Shown here in pieces: positions 27,582 to 35,226 of a DNA stretch of 64,000 bases. Location of the stretch: assembly GCA_050951365.1 (NCBI GenBank), contig JBMNIX010000002.1, forward strand, positions 62,001 through 126,000, given 5' to 3'. The position numbers and the translations under genes are program-made. The notes below the pieces were generated by a model. That model saw only the letters and a program-made list of their open reading frames with translations, made no database searches and had not been told where the DNA came from. This DNA is from JAAYHG01 sp012735455 (GTDB lineage Bacteria; Bacillota; DTU030; DUMP01). Within the stretch, counting starts at the first letter, position 1. Each line of letters starts with the position of its first letter.

Positions 27582-28106
27582 TTACGCTTTTTTCTTTGTT
27601 TGAGCAGCTTTTGTTTTTAGGTCGTTTAGTACCCTGCGGGTTTTGTCCGGGGTGAGTTGGCCATAAGCTGTGCCGTCGATCATCATCACTGGAGCCAAGC
27701 CGCAGCAGCCGAGACAGGCTACTGTTTCCAAGGTGAACTGACCATCGGGAGTAGTTTCTCCTGGTTGTAGGCCAAGTTCCTCAGCGATGGCTGCCAGGAT
27801 CATTTCGCTGCCGTTGACGTGGCAGGCCGTCCCCTGGCAGACGGTAATGATCTGCTTACCCAATGGCTCAAGACGAAACTGGGTATAAAAAGTGGCTACG
27901 CCGTAGACGTGGGCAGGACGCAGTCGCGTCTTCTTGGCAATATGGTTTAAGACCTCGGGTGGCACGTACCCATACTCCTCCTGCGTCTCTTGAAGGATAC
28001 TGATAAGAGCTCCTGGCGCATAATGGTGGCGGGCCAGGATCGCATCTACCTTTGAAAAGGAGCTCATTGGAGCGGGGTCCTTGATAGCGACTTCTTGTGT
28101 AGACAC
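27582..28106 (-). CDS. NuoE/HydC-like 2Fe-2S thioredoxin-fold subunit
   Basis: A 174-residue subunit of the same complex. The GTG at 28106 is preferred because AGGAG lies eight bases upstream; a GTG three codons earlier would sit on top of that site. The helical N-terminal domain (ALISILQETQEEYGYVPPEV) is followed by the thioredoxin-like fold with the 2Fe-2S cysteines in CQGTACHVNG and CLGCCGLAPV. A lysine-rich tail ends the protein. It is the first gene of the three-subunit operon, which is divergent from parA. Confidence 0.93.
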   Translation of the reverse strand: MSTQEVAIKDPAPMSSFSKVDAILARHHYAPGALISILQETQEEYGYVPPEVLNHIAKKTRLRPAHVYGVATFYTQFRLEPLGKQIITVCQGTACHVNGSEMILAAIAEELGLQPGETTPDGQFTLETVACLGCCGLAPVMMIDGTAYGQLTPDKTRRVLNDLKTKAAQTKKKA

Positions 28107-28333
28107 TGAGTTCACTCCTCTCTCGACTGATGCTTGAGCAAGAGATTTCTTCTCGAGCGTTCGGTACCATTATAGCAGAAATTAAAGTTTTTGGCGGAGA
28201 AACATTGTTAGGTTTGTAACAAAAATCATGTATAATTTGCTGCCAGGAAAATGGGTTTTTTCGACACAGCATATGGCAGGAACAAATGTTTAGGTGTGGA
28301 ATATGTAGGGGACGAGGATTTGAGGTGAGCCAA

Positions 28334-29125
28334 ATGGGTAGAGTTATTGCAGTCGCCAATCAAAAGGGTGGTGTCGGTAAGACTACCACCGCCGTTAACT
28401 TAGGTGCCGCTTTGGCACAGGCGGGGCGGAGAGTCTTGCTCTTGGACATCGACCCGCAGGGAAATGCTACCAGTGGTTTGGGTGTAAACAAGCAGCATGT
28501 TGGTGCCTCTATCTACGAGGTCTTGCTGGGAGCAAGGAGCATACGCGCGGTACTTCTACCCACCGCCATTCAGGGGCTGGAGTTGGTACCGGCGTCTGTC
28601 CATCTAGCCGGGGCGGAGATTGAGCTGGTAGGGATGGAGGAACGGGAACAACGGCTTCGAATTGCTCTTAGCGATGAAAGGGAGCGGTACGACTATATCT
28701 TGATCGACTGCCCGCCGTCCCTGGGTCTCCTAACCATTAATGCTTTGGTTGCTGCAGATTCAGTGCTTGTACCTATCCAGTGTGAATACTATGCTTTGGA
28801 AGGTCTAGGACAGCTGATGAACACAGTTCAACTTGTTCAGCGCTCACTGAATCCAGCGTTAGAGGTTGAAGGCGTACTACTCACCATGTTCGACGCGCGA
28901 ACGAACCTGTCCATCCAAGTGGTGGACGAGGTGAAGAAGTATTTTCGGAGCAAGGTTTATCGCAGCATTGTTCCCCGTAACGTGCGATTATCGGAAGCAC
29001 CGAGTCACGGGAAGCCGATAGCGTTGTATGACCCGCGCTCACGTGGGGCAGAGGTGTACCAAGACCTAGCGAAGGAGGTGCTGGAACGTGAGCAGGAAAA
29101 ACCAAGGAAAACGAGGGCTAGGTAG
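28334..29125 (+). CDS. parA: Chromosome partitioning ATPase ParA (Soj)
   Basis: A 263-residue ParA/MinD-family ATPase. The ATG at 28334 (MGRVIAVANQKGGVGKTTTA) has AGGTGAG upstream; the frame extends 16 codons further but into the leader. The deviant Walker A is KGGVGKTTT, with DIDPQGNATSGLG and DYILIDCPPSLGLLT as the A' and B motifs. In Bacillus Soj regulates DnaA and moves origins with ParB. It overlaps parB by 38 bases. A possible -10, TATAAT, lies at 28231-28236. Confidence 0.96.
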   Translation: MGRVIAVANQKGGVGKTTTAVNLGAALAQAGRRVLLLDIDPQGNATSGLGVNKQHVGASIYEVLLGARSIRAVLLPTAIQGLELVPASVHLAGAEIELVGMEEREQRLRIALSDERERYDYILIDCPPSLGLLTINALVAADSVLVPIQCEYYALEGLGQLMNTVQLVQRSLNPALEVEGVLLTMFDARTNLSIQVVDEVKKYFRSKVYRSIVPRNVRLSEAPSHGKPIALYDPRSRGAEVYQDLAKEVLEREQEKPRKTRAR

Positions 29126-29975
29126 AGGGTTGGCAGCCTTGATCCCTGAGTCAGAACCGCACGAAGGAGAGACTATTCAGCAGGTGCCGCTGCGTGAGAT
29201 TCGCCCCAACGCGCATCAGCCGCGGCAGGTTTTTGATGAGGAGAAATTGGCAGAACTAACCGAATCAGTGCGTACCCACGGCGTATTGCAGCCGGTTGTT
29301 TTGCGACCTGTCATTGGCGGCTATGAATTGGTTGCAGGGGAACGGCGCTGGCGGGCGGCGCAAGCTGCAGGTTTAAGCGCGATACCGGCTGTGGTACGGG
29401 AACTGAGCGACAGCGAAATGACAGAGGTGGCACTTATCGAGAATATCCAACGAGAGGATCTCAATCCACTGGAAGAGGCCGCTGCTTATGAGCGGCTATC
29501 GCAAGAGTTTGGCCTGACGCAGGAGGAGTTGGCGCGCCGGGTAGGAAAGAGCCGTTCTCACATTGCTAATATCTTGCGATTACTAAACCTACCGCCGGAA
29601 GTGCAAGCTAATGTTTCACGTGGAACAATTACCATGGGCCACGCGCGGGCACTTCTGGCCTTGCCCGAGGCAGCACTACAGGCCCAGGTTTGTCGGCAAA
29701 TAATTGACAAGGGTTTGTCGGTGCGAGAAACAGAAAATCTGGTGCGGTCACAATTGAGTAAGAAAGAAAGGCAAAAAAAGAAAGAAGCCCCTGCCAACCC
29801 CTGGTTGGCAGAGATGGAAACCCGGTTAAAGCAAACCTTATCAACACAAGTGCGTATTAAACAGGGGCGAAGGCGCGGCAAGATAGAGATTGAATACTAT
29901 TCTTTGGAAGACCTGGAGCGCCTAACGGCCTTACTCCTTAGTCCGGATGAAAACGGTCTTCCGGATGCGCGTTAG
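29088..29975 (+). CDS. parB: Chromosome partitioning protein ParB (Spo0J)
   Basis: A 295-residue CTP-dependent DNA clamp that loads at parS and recruits SMC. The GTG at 29088 has AAGGAGGTG upstream. It starts RGLGRGLAALIPE, the ParA-stimulating N-terminal motif, then NAHQPRQVFDEEKL, the CTP motif AGERRWRAAQAAGL and ENIQREDLNPLEEA, then the helix-turn-helix (LTQEELARRVGKSRSHIANILRLLNLP), which differs from Noc at the residues that choose parS over NBS. The C-terminal dimer domain ends IEIEYYSLEDLERLTALL. A parS lies inside the gene. Confidence 0.97.
   Translation: MSRKNQGKRGLGRGLAALIPESEPHEGETIQQVPLREIRPNAHQPRQVFDEEKLAELTESVRTHGVLQPVVLRPVIGGYELVAGERRWRAAQAAGLSAIPAVVRELSDSEMTEVALIENIQREDLNPLEEAAAYERLSQEFGLTQEELARRVGKSRSHIANILRLLNLPPEVQANVSRGTITMGHARALLALPEAALQAQVCRQIIDKGLSVRETENLVRSQLSKKERQKKKEAPANPWLAEMETRLKQTLSTQVRIKQGRRRGKIEIEYYSLEDLERLTALLLSPDENGLPDAR
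29612..29627. promoter_or_regulatory. parS site inside parB
   Basis: TGTTTCACGTGGAACA; its complement TGTTCCACGTGAAACA is an exact member of the bacterial parS consensus TGTTNCACGTGAAACA. It encodes NVSRGT in the parB frame. B. subtilis also has a parS inside spo0J. Confidence 0.93.
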
Positions 29976-30002
29976 GACTGCAAAAGGAGCGAAGAGAAAC
30001 GC

Positions 30003-30503
30003 ATGGACTTACCCAGCTTAAGTGATTTCGCCAGCTTTGAGACCGTGCTGCCACCCCTTCTTTTGGCTCTAACCTTTCTCTTTATGCTCCTGGTGGTTCT
30101 TCTTTGGTTCCGTACCAACGCCCTTATGCGCAAATACCGGACTTTTATGCTCGGTAACGACGCTGCTTCTTTGGAAGGGCTGCTGACAGAATTAACAGGA
30201 AAGTACCAGGAGCAAAGTGAAATATTGCGGGATCTGCGCTTCGCCTTGAGGGAACTGGAGGCGAGGCAGGAACGGGCTGTGCAGCGTGTTGGTATAGTAC
30301 GTTTCAATGCCTTCCCCAACACAGGGAGTAACCTTAGTTTTGCCATAGCGGTACTAGACGGAGACGATAATGGTTTCGTACTGAGTAGCCTCTACGGTCG
30401 CGATGAGTCAAGGGTCTATGCCAAGCCAGTCCGCCAAGGGCACTCCCCTTACCATCTCTCAGAGGAAGAAAAGGCGGCAATTCAAAAGGCACGGGCTGAC
30501 TAA
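30003..30503 (+). CDS. DUF4446 family membrane-anchored protein
   Basis: A 166-residue protein with one N-terminal membrane helix (LPPLLLALTFLFMLLVVLLW), a short coiled-coil (about residues 60-100, ILRDLRFALRELEARQERA) and a C-terminal domain with VGIVRFNAFPNTGSNLSFA and YAKPVRQGHSPYHLSEEE. The last two are the signature of DUF4446, a family common in Clostridia just downstream of parB. Its function is not known; the topology puts the domain in the cytoplasm or at the outer face. Confidence 0.88.
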   Translation: MDLPSLSDFASFETVLPPLLLALTFLFMLLVVLLWFRTNALMRKYRTFMLGNDAASLEGLLTELTGKYQEQSEILRDLRFALRELEARQERAVQRVGIVRFNAFPNTGSNLSFAIAVLDGDDNGFVLSSLYGRDESRVYAKPVRQGHSPYHLSEEEKAAIQKARAD

Positions 30504-30518
30504 CAGGCCCGTGCCTTT
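30485..30518 (+). terminator. Hairpin at the end of the DUF4446 gene
   Basis: Perfect 12-bp arms AAAGGCACGGGC (30485-30496) and GCCCGTGCCTTT (30507-30518) enclose the stop codon in the loop. The T-run is only three bases on either strand. Confidence 0.7.
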
Positions 30519-30603
30519 CACCTTGCCATTACAAGCAGGAATTTCCATACTTACAGCGAATCTACTATGTATTCGGCGGTCTGACGTTTAATGGGGTGAT
30601 CAC

Positions 30604-31527
30604 GTGCGTTCGCAAGGGACGGGCTTCCTGCTGCGTAGGGCAGCGGGTCCAGCTGCGTTCACTCTACTTTTGGTCCCGCACTCGGGGCAGAATGGTAAGC
30701 GTTGGTTCATACCTACAATACTCATGCGCCTGGCTGCGGCGATGCTACTTGTTTCATTAGTAACCTTGACGTGGCTCGTCGCTGACTACCTACGCCTGCA
30801 GCGTGCGGCGGAAGAAAACCAGGAGCTGCGCGCTTTGGTTAATGAGCAAGAACGACAAATCCAAGCTCTTGGGTTACAGGCAGCTGTGGTCCGGGAACGC
30901 ATGGCTGAACTTGAGCTGTTGGATGCAGAAGTGCGGCAAATGGTGGGCTTACCTACTGCTGAAGAGGAAAGAAATGCCGCCTCTACCACCGTATCTTCCC
31001 GCGGTGGTCCGGCCCAGAGGGTCACACTAACGGATATTCGCAACACTCTTACCCTGGCGGCCATGGAGATAGAACCTGCTAAAGAACGGTTGGAAGATCT
31101 CAAGGAAGAGGTTGAGGCGGAGCAAGAGCGTCTTGCTCATATTCCCAACGGTTGGCCTGTTAAGGGTCGTATCAGCTCGCGCTTCGGCGTGCGGCGCTCG
31201 CCGTTTGGCGGCAGTTCTACGGAGTTCCATGCCGGGGTGGATATTGCTGCGTCCTATGGGACTGCGGTACGGGCAACAGGAGCCGCTCGTGTGGTGTTTG
31301 CCGGCATAAAAGGTGGCTATGGGCGCGTGGTTATCTTGGATCATGGGTACGGTTACAGAACCGTCTATGGCCACAATTCCAAGCTCAACGTCAAGACCGG
31401 CCAAACAGTGGAACGCGGCGACATTATTGCCTACGTAGGTAGCAGTGGACGTAGTACTGGGCCCCATGTCCACTACGAGGTTCTCTACCAAGGCCGTAAT
31501 AAGAACCCGTCAGAGTACATGCCCTAA
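30604..31527 (+). CDS. M23 peptidase (LytM/VanY-type endopeptidase) with membrane anchor and coiled coil
   Basis: A 307-residue protein from a GTG after GGGGTGATCAC. Layout: a short basic N-terminus, a membrane helix (LAAAMLLVSLVTLTWLVADYL), a long coiled coil (about residues 60-110, then 155-180) and the LytM domain. Zn ligands are visible in EFHAGVDIAASYGT (His and Asp) and GPHVHYEVLYQG (HxH). Such enzymes cut peptidoglycan cross-bridges or act as sporulation or cell-division regulators. The next gene is a bactofilin, and M23-bactofilin pairs are common and act together on cell shape. Confidence 0.93.
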   Translation: MRSQGTGFLLRRAAGPAAFTLLLVPHSGQNGKRWFIPTILMRLAAAMLLVSLVTLTWLVADYLRLQRAAEENQELRALVNEQERQIQALGLQAAVVRERMAELELLDAEVRQMVGLPTAEEERNAASTTVSSRGGPAQRVTLTDIRNTLTLAAMEIEPAKERLEDLKEEVEAEQERLAHIPNGWPVKGRISSRFGVRRSPFGGSSTEFHAGVDIAASYGTAVRATGAARVVFAGIKGGYGRVVILDHGYGYRTVYGHNSKLNVKTGQTVERGDIIAYVGSSGRSTGPHVHYEVLYQGRNKNPSEYMP

Positions 31528-31600
31528 TAAGATCGTTACTTACAAGGGTGTGCTGCGAGGTGCGGGTCCAAGAGGGCTTAAGAAGACAAGGAGGCCATTG

Positions 31601-31993
31601 ATGTTTGTCCAAAAGAAGCGCGCAGGGATAAACTACGACAAGGTGGACACTATTATCGGTCAAGGGACCGAATTTAAAGGAAGCATTCGGGCAAAGGGAA
31701 CCCTCAGGATTGAAGGACGACTAGAAGGCGATGTTAGTTGCGACGGTGACATTATTGTCAGCGAGACAGCCTGTGTAGAGGCAAACATAAGGGCCAGGCA
31801 CGTAACTGCAGCAGGTGAAATCAAAGGCGATCTGGATCTCGCCGGTCGCCTGGAAATAAGCCCTACGGGGAAAGTATGTGGTACAATCCGAGTGGCAAAC
31901 CTGGTTATTAATGAGGGTGGCTTGTTCCTGGGAAACAGTATTATGTGCGCCGAGGGCGAAACAGCTAAACGTGTTGAGGAGGAGCTAGCCTAA
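31601..31993 (+). CDS. Bactofilin
   Basis: A 130-residue cytoskeletal protein. The ATG at 31601 (MFVQKKRAGINYDKVDTIIG) has AAGGAGG upstream; the open frame begins earlier, inside the M23 gene, without a site. The core is a right-handed beta-helix of short repeats: GSIRAKGTLRIEGRLEGDVS, DIIVSETACVEANIRA, GDLDLAGRLEISPTG, TIRVANLVINEGG. Bactofilins polymerise without nucleotides and localise wall enzymes, fitting the M23 gene upstream. Confidence 0.93.
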   Translation: MFVQKKRAGINYDKVDTIIGQGTEFKGSIRAKGTLRIEGRLEGDVSCDGDIIVSETACVEANIRARHVTAAGEIKGDLDLAGRLEISPTGKVCGTIRVANLVINEGGLFLGNSIMCAEGETAKRVEEELA

Positions 31994-32010
31994 GGCTGGC
32001 GCTAAAACAT

Positions 32011-32901
32011 ATGCTAATCGGTTTTATCGTCAACCCGGCAGCCGGCCGCGGTCGTGCTGCACGACTTTGGACAAAAATAGAAGGACAACTGTTGGAAAAA
32101 GGCTGTTCCTTCCGCTGCTATCCCAGTCCTGGCCCAGGTGCGCTGCAACAACTGGCGAGCCAAGCAGCAGCTGAGTGTGATGCTGTGGCTGCTGTGGGTG
32201 GGGACGGTACGTTGCACCAAGTACTAAACGGTGTTATCGGGACTGGTGTCCCGTTGGGAATAGTACCAGCCGGGAGCGGCAACGATTTCTGTCGATCTTT
32301 GGGGATCCACCGCGATGCTGTGAAGGCAGCCTTGGGTCTTTACCAAGCCGAAGAACAGAGGTTTGATTGTGGTTGGCTTGATCAGGAGGCCTTTATCAAC
32401 GTAGCTGGCGTCGGTTTTGATGCTGCGGTTTGTGCCGCCCAGGAGCGCCGTTGGCGCTTTTTGCCTGGCAGCATTAGTTATGTCGCGGCGGTATTGGATG
32501 CCTTGGTCCATCTTCGCCCCAGCTCTATCACCCTAAAGCTCGATGACACCGTACTGGAACGGCAGGCGCTACTCGTTGCCATAGCAAATGGGCAGACCTT
32601 TGGTGGGGGAATGGTCATTGCTCCCGAGGCGCGCCCGGATGACGGCCTGCTTGACGTAATCTTGGTAGGCCCCCTCAGCCGCAGTGCCTTTATGCGCTTC
32701 TTCCCTTTGGTCTATCGGGGCCAGCATGTTAACCATCCGGCGGTGGAGGTATGGCGGGCAAGGCGCATTGAGATTACCGCTTCCCCGGCCATGCCGTGCC
32801 AGGCAGAGGGTGAGGCCATGGGCTACACCCCGACATTGGTCCAAGTGGAACCGGGTGTTATTCCTTTCTTGATTCCCCGGCCGTCGCCAGGGCCCCCTTA
32901 A
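32011..32901 (+). CDS. Diacylglycerol/lipid kinase family protein (DgkB/YegS type)
   Basis: A 296-residue ATP-dependent lipid kinase. Motifs: GFIVNPAAGRGRA at the N-terminus, the nucleotide loop VGGDGTLHQVLNGVIG, PAGSGNDFCRSLGI, and the C-terminal DGLLDVILVGPLSR with GEAMGYTP. In Gram-positive bacteria DgkB returns diacylglycerol to phosphatidic acid for lipid recycling. It follows the bactofilin gene by 17 bases with no strong ribosome site, so it may depend on coupling. A Pro-rich end (RPSPGPP) closes the protein. Confidence 0.92.
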   Translation: MLIGFIVNPAAGRGRAARLWTKIEGQLLEKGCSFRCYPSPGPGALQQLASQAAAECDAVAAVGGDGTLHQVLNGVIGTGVPLGIVPAGSGNDFCRSLGIHRDAVKAALGLYQAEEQRFDCGWLDQEAFINVAGVGFDAAVCAAQERRWRFLPGSISYVAAVLDALVHLRPSSITLKLDDTVLERQALLVAIANGQTFGGGMVIAPEARPDDGLLDVILVGPLSRSAFMRFFPLVYRGQHVNHPAVEVWRARRIEITASPAMPCQAEGEAMGYTPTLVQVEPGVIPFLIPRPSPGPP

Positions 32902-32927
32902 CCTCGGTTGCTGACAGATAATTTCTC

Positions 32928-32957
32928 TTGACAGGGTACAAACCTCGACGGTATTAT
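32928..32957 (+). promoter_or_regulatory. Promoter of the lysine-riboswitch operon
   Basis: TTGACA (32928-32933) and TATTAT (32952-32957) are 18 bases apart. The predicted start is about 50 bases before the riboswitch aptamer. Confidence 0.8.
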
Positions 32958-33014
32958 AGTGACTAGAATAATAGATAATTGCCTCATCTCAGGCCTTCAC
33001 AGCACTAGCGCTGG

Positions 33015-33198
33015 GGTGAGGTAGAGGCGCGGTCGGTCAAGAGTAACCATCCGGAGCAGGGCAGCGACGAAGGGTGGTGAAAGGGTCCACCGCCGAAGCC
33101 GGGCCACCGCTCCAGGGGTCTGAGCTGGGCCGGTAGTTAAGAGCTGCCGGACTGTCACTGCAGGTTTCTCCAGACCCGCAGTGATGAGCTATCTCGCC
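33015..33198 (+). promoter_or_regulatory. Lysine riboswitch (L box)
   Basis: Conserved L-box blocks occur in order and spacing: GAGGTAGAGGCGCG, AAGAGTAACC, GAAGGGTGGTGAAAGG, CGCCGAAGCC, GTCTGAGCTGGGCC and ACTGTCAC, then ATGAGCTATCTCG. P1 is GAGGTAG (33018-33024) with CTATCTC (33189-33195). The blocks match the leader of B. subtilis lysC. A terminator hairpin follows 40 bases later. It is the only leader before the dehydrogenase-permease operon. Whether lysine turns it on or off cannot be decided by eye. Confidence 0.95.
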
Positions 33199-33234
33199 GT
33201 TGGAGGAAGGAGGGATGGGCCATTATGCCCTTCG

Positions 33235-33257
33235 GGCCAGGCCTAGCCTGGCCTTTT
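33235..33257 (+). terminator. Riboswitch terminator
   Basis: GGCCAGGC (33235-33242), loop CTA, GCCTGGCC (33246-33253), then TTTT. A competing hairpin GCCC-TTC-GGGC (33227-33237) overlaps its left arm and is a candidate anti-terminator piece. Confidence 0.85.
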
Positions 33258-33413
33258 CTGCACCCCGGGGGGCTAATGCAAGCTTGATACCTCCGGTGCC
33301 ATCTTCCCGATGTCCTGCATATTACTACTCTGACTCGATTCGTAACGCGAGGCTGCCATGGTTAATGCTGTGCATGGCAAAAGTAGTTCCCAGTCTTAGG
33401 GGGAGAAAGAAAA

Positions 33414-33731
33414 TTGCGTGTAAATGAGCACCCGGTCTTAGGTCAGCTGGCGGAAGCGCCAGAAGTCACCATTGAAGTGGATGGACGAAGCATAACTGCA
33501 CGGGAGGGAGAACCCATCGCCGCAGCGTTGCTGGCGGCAGGAATTCGAGTGTTCCGCACCACCCGCCGTCTGGGACACCCGCGAGGGCTGTTCTGTGGCA
33601 TTGGCCGTTGCACTGACTGTGTGATGATAGTGGACGGTATACCCAACGTGCGCACCTGCGTGACCCCTGTGCGCGCAGGGATGAAGATCGAGACGCAAAG
33701 GGGGCTGGGCCGGTGGCCAGAGCAGAAGTGA
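33414..33731 (+). CDS. 2Fe-2S subunit of amino-acid/opine dehydrogenase (HcnA/LhpF-like)
   Basis: A 105-residue plant-type ferredoxin domain protein from a TTG after AGGGGGAG. The cluster cysteines are in GLFCGIGRCTDCVMIVDG and NVRTCVTP; the opening VTIEVDGRSITAREGEPIAA is typical of the small subunit of hydrogen-cyanide synthase, D-hydroxyproline dehydrogenase and sarcosine-oxidase relatives. It carries electrons between the two flavin subunits. First gene of the lysine-riboswitch operon; it overlaps the next by 19 bases. Confidence 0.9.
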   Translation: MRVNEHPVLGQLAEAPEVTIEVDGRSITAREGEPIAAALLAAGIRVFRTTRRLGHPRGLFCGIGRCTDCVMIVDGIPNVRTCVTPVRAGMKIETQRGLGRWPEQK

Positions 33732-34819
33732 CGGACGTGGCCGTGGTGGGTGGCGGCCCTGCTGGTTTGGCTGCTGCTCTGGCTGCCCGCCAGGCAGGAT
33801 GCGGTGTGGTACTAGTTGATGAAAACCGGACTCTGGGCGGTCAATTGAGAAAACAGATTCATAAGTTCTTTGGTTCCCGTGTTCACCGGGCTGGCATACG
33901 GGGCATACGTATTGCCAAGGAGTTGGAAGATGCTTGTCTTGAAGCAGGAGTCAAGATTTGGACGGAGACGGTGGCATATGGCATTTTTGGTTCCACCCTT
34001 GGTCTCATGCGTGGTCGCAATTCACTTACCCTTACAGCCAAGGCAATTATTTTAGCCACTGGCGCCAGCGAAAATGCACTGGCTTTCCCAGGCTGTACCC
34101 TTCCCGGCGTAATGGGTGCAGGAGCTGCGCAGACCTTCATTAACCTGCACCGGGTTCTGCCAGGTCGCCGCATTCTTACCGTAGGGGCAGGCAATGTCGG
34201 CCTCATCGTTTCTTACCAGTTGCTGCAGGCGGGCGCAGAGGTTGTTGCCCTGGTAGAGGCCGCACCGCGCATCGGTGGTTATGCTGTCCATGCTGCTAAG
34301 CTTGAGCGCAGTGGCGTACCTATCTGGACCAGCCACAGCGTACTGGAGGCCCGTGGAGACGGGGAATTGTCCGAGGTGACCGTGGTAGCCGTGGATAATC
34401 ACTTTCAGAATATTCCGGGGACCGAGCGCACCCTTGAGGTGGATACCATTTGTCTGGCCGTGGGCCTGACACCCCTCACCGAACTCGCCTGGCAGGCAGG
34501 GTGCCAATTTGCATATAGTGGCCCTTTGGGTGGCCATGTGCCACTGCACAGTGCCGACATGGAGACCACAGTGCCGGGTCTCTTTGTGGCTGGCGATATT
34601 TCAGGCGTAGAGGAAGCTTCCACAGCTCTAGAAGAGGGTAGCTTGGCCGGAATGTCAGCGGCATTGTTCGTAGGCGTTGGCGACAGGAAGCTGGAGGCGA
34701 AAAGGGTAGAGTCCCGAGAGCGTTTAGCCCAGCTGCGCAGCGGTCCCTTTGGGACGGTACTGCAGCAGGCGCAAGATAGCATCGTAAGGGAGTGGGCCAG
34801 ATGCGGCAGAGAGCGGTAG
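33713..34819 (+). CDS. FAD/NAD(P)-binding subunit (HcnB/LhpE-like)
   Basis: A 368-residue pyridine-nucleotide-disulfide-type flavoprotein. The FAD fold is DVAVVGGGPAGLAAALAARQ with GGQLRKQIHKFFG; a second nucleotide fold is ILTVGAGNVGLIVSYQLLQ, and the end reads GLFVAGDISGVEEASTALEEG. HcnB-type subunits usually carry a C-terminal BFD 2Fe-2S domain; here that domain is a separate gene two genes downstream. The GTG start lies inside the previous gene. It is the alpha-type subunit of the dehydrogenase. Confidence 0.9.
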   Translation: MARAEVTDVAVVGGGPAGLAAALAARQAGCGVVLVDENRTLGGQLRKQIHKFFGSRVHRAGIRGIRIAKELEDACLEAGVKIWTETVAYGIFGSTLGLMRGRNSLTLTAKAIILATGASENALAFPGCTLPGVMGAGAAQTFINLHRVLPGRRILTVGAGNVGLIVSYQLLQAGAEVVALVEAAPRIGGYAVHAAKLERSGVPIWTSHSVLEARGDGELSEVTVVAVDNHFQNIPGTERTLEVDTICLAVGLTPLTELAWQAGCQFAYSGPLGGHVPLHSADMETTVPGLFVAGDISGVEEASTALEEGSLAGMSAALFVGVGDRKLEAKRVESRERLAQLRSGPFGTVLQQAQDSIVREWARCGRER

Positions 34820-35226
34820 CTGTGATTGAGTGTCCGCAAGAGATTCCTTGCAACCCCTGCGAGACCGCCTGCCCCCGTGGCGCCATAAGGGTAGGTGAGC
34901 CTATTACTAACTGTCCAGAACTGGATGCCACGCTTTGTAGCGGTTGCGGTCTTTGCCTCACCGCCTGTCCCGGGCTAGCCATTTTTCTTGTGGCCCGTAA
35001 CCCCGGTGGCGAGGCAGAGGTGACCTTTCCTTATGAGTTTCTGCCCTTGCCGGAACTGGGGGCTGAGGTGGAGGCTGTGAACCGTAAAGGTCAGCGGGTG
35101 GGGACAGGGCGAGTTGTGGCGGTGCGACAGCCTAAAGGGGCTGACGGAACATGGCTTATTACCCTGGCGGTACCTGATGATCTGGCAGCTGATGTACGGG
35201 GTATGAGGAGGATCAACCGTGAATGA
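34801..35226 (+). CDS. 4Fe-4S ferredoxin-like subunit of the dehydrogenase
   Basis: A 141-residue protein. The ATG at 34801 follows AAGGGAG and overlaps the previous gene by 19 bases; a GTG three codons earlier is possible. Two clusters can be built from CPQEIPCNPCETACPRGAI and CSGCGLCLTACPGLA. The rest has no recognised domain except a beta-rich C-terminal part (GTGRVVAVRQPKG). The gene is absent from simple HcnABC systems but similar extra ferredoxin subunits exist in archaeal dye-linked proline dehydrogenases. Likely electron exit of the complex. Confidence 0.85.
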   Translation: MRQRAVAVIECPQEIPCNPCETACPRGAIRVGEPITNCPELDATLCSGCGLCLTACPGLAIFLVARNPGGEAEVTFPYEFLPLPELGAEVEAVNRKGQRVGTGRVVAVRQPKGADGTWLITLAVPDDLAADVRGMRRINRE

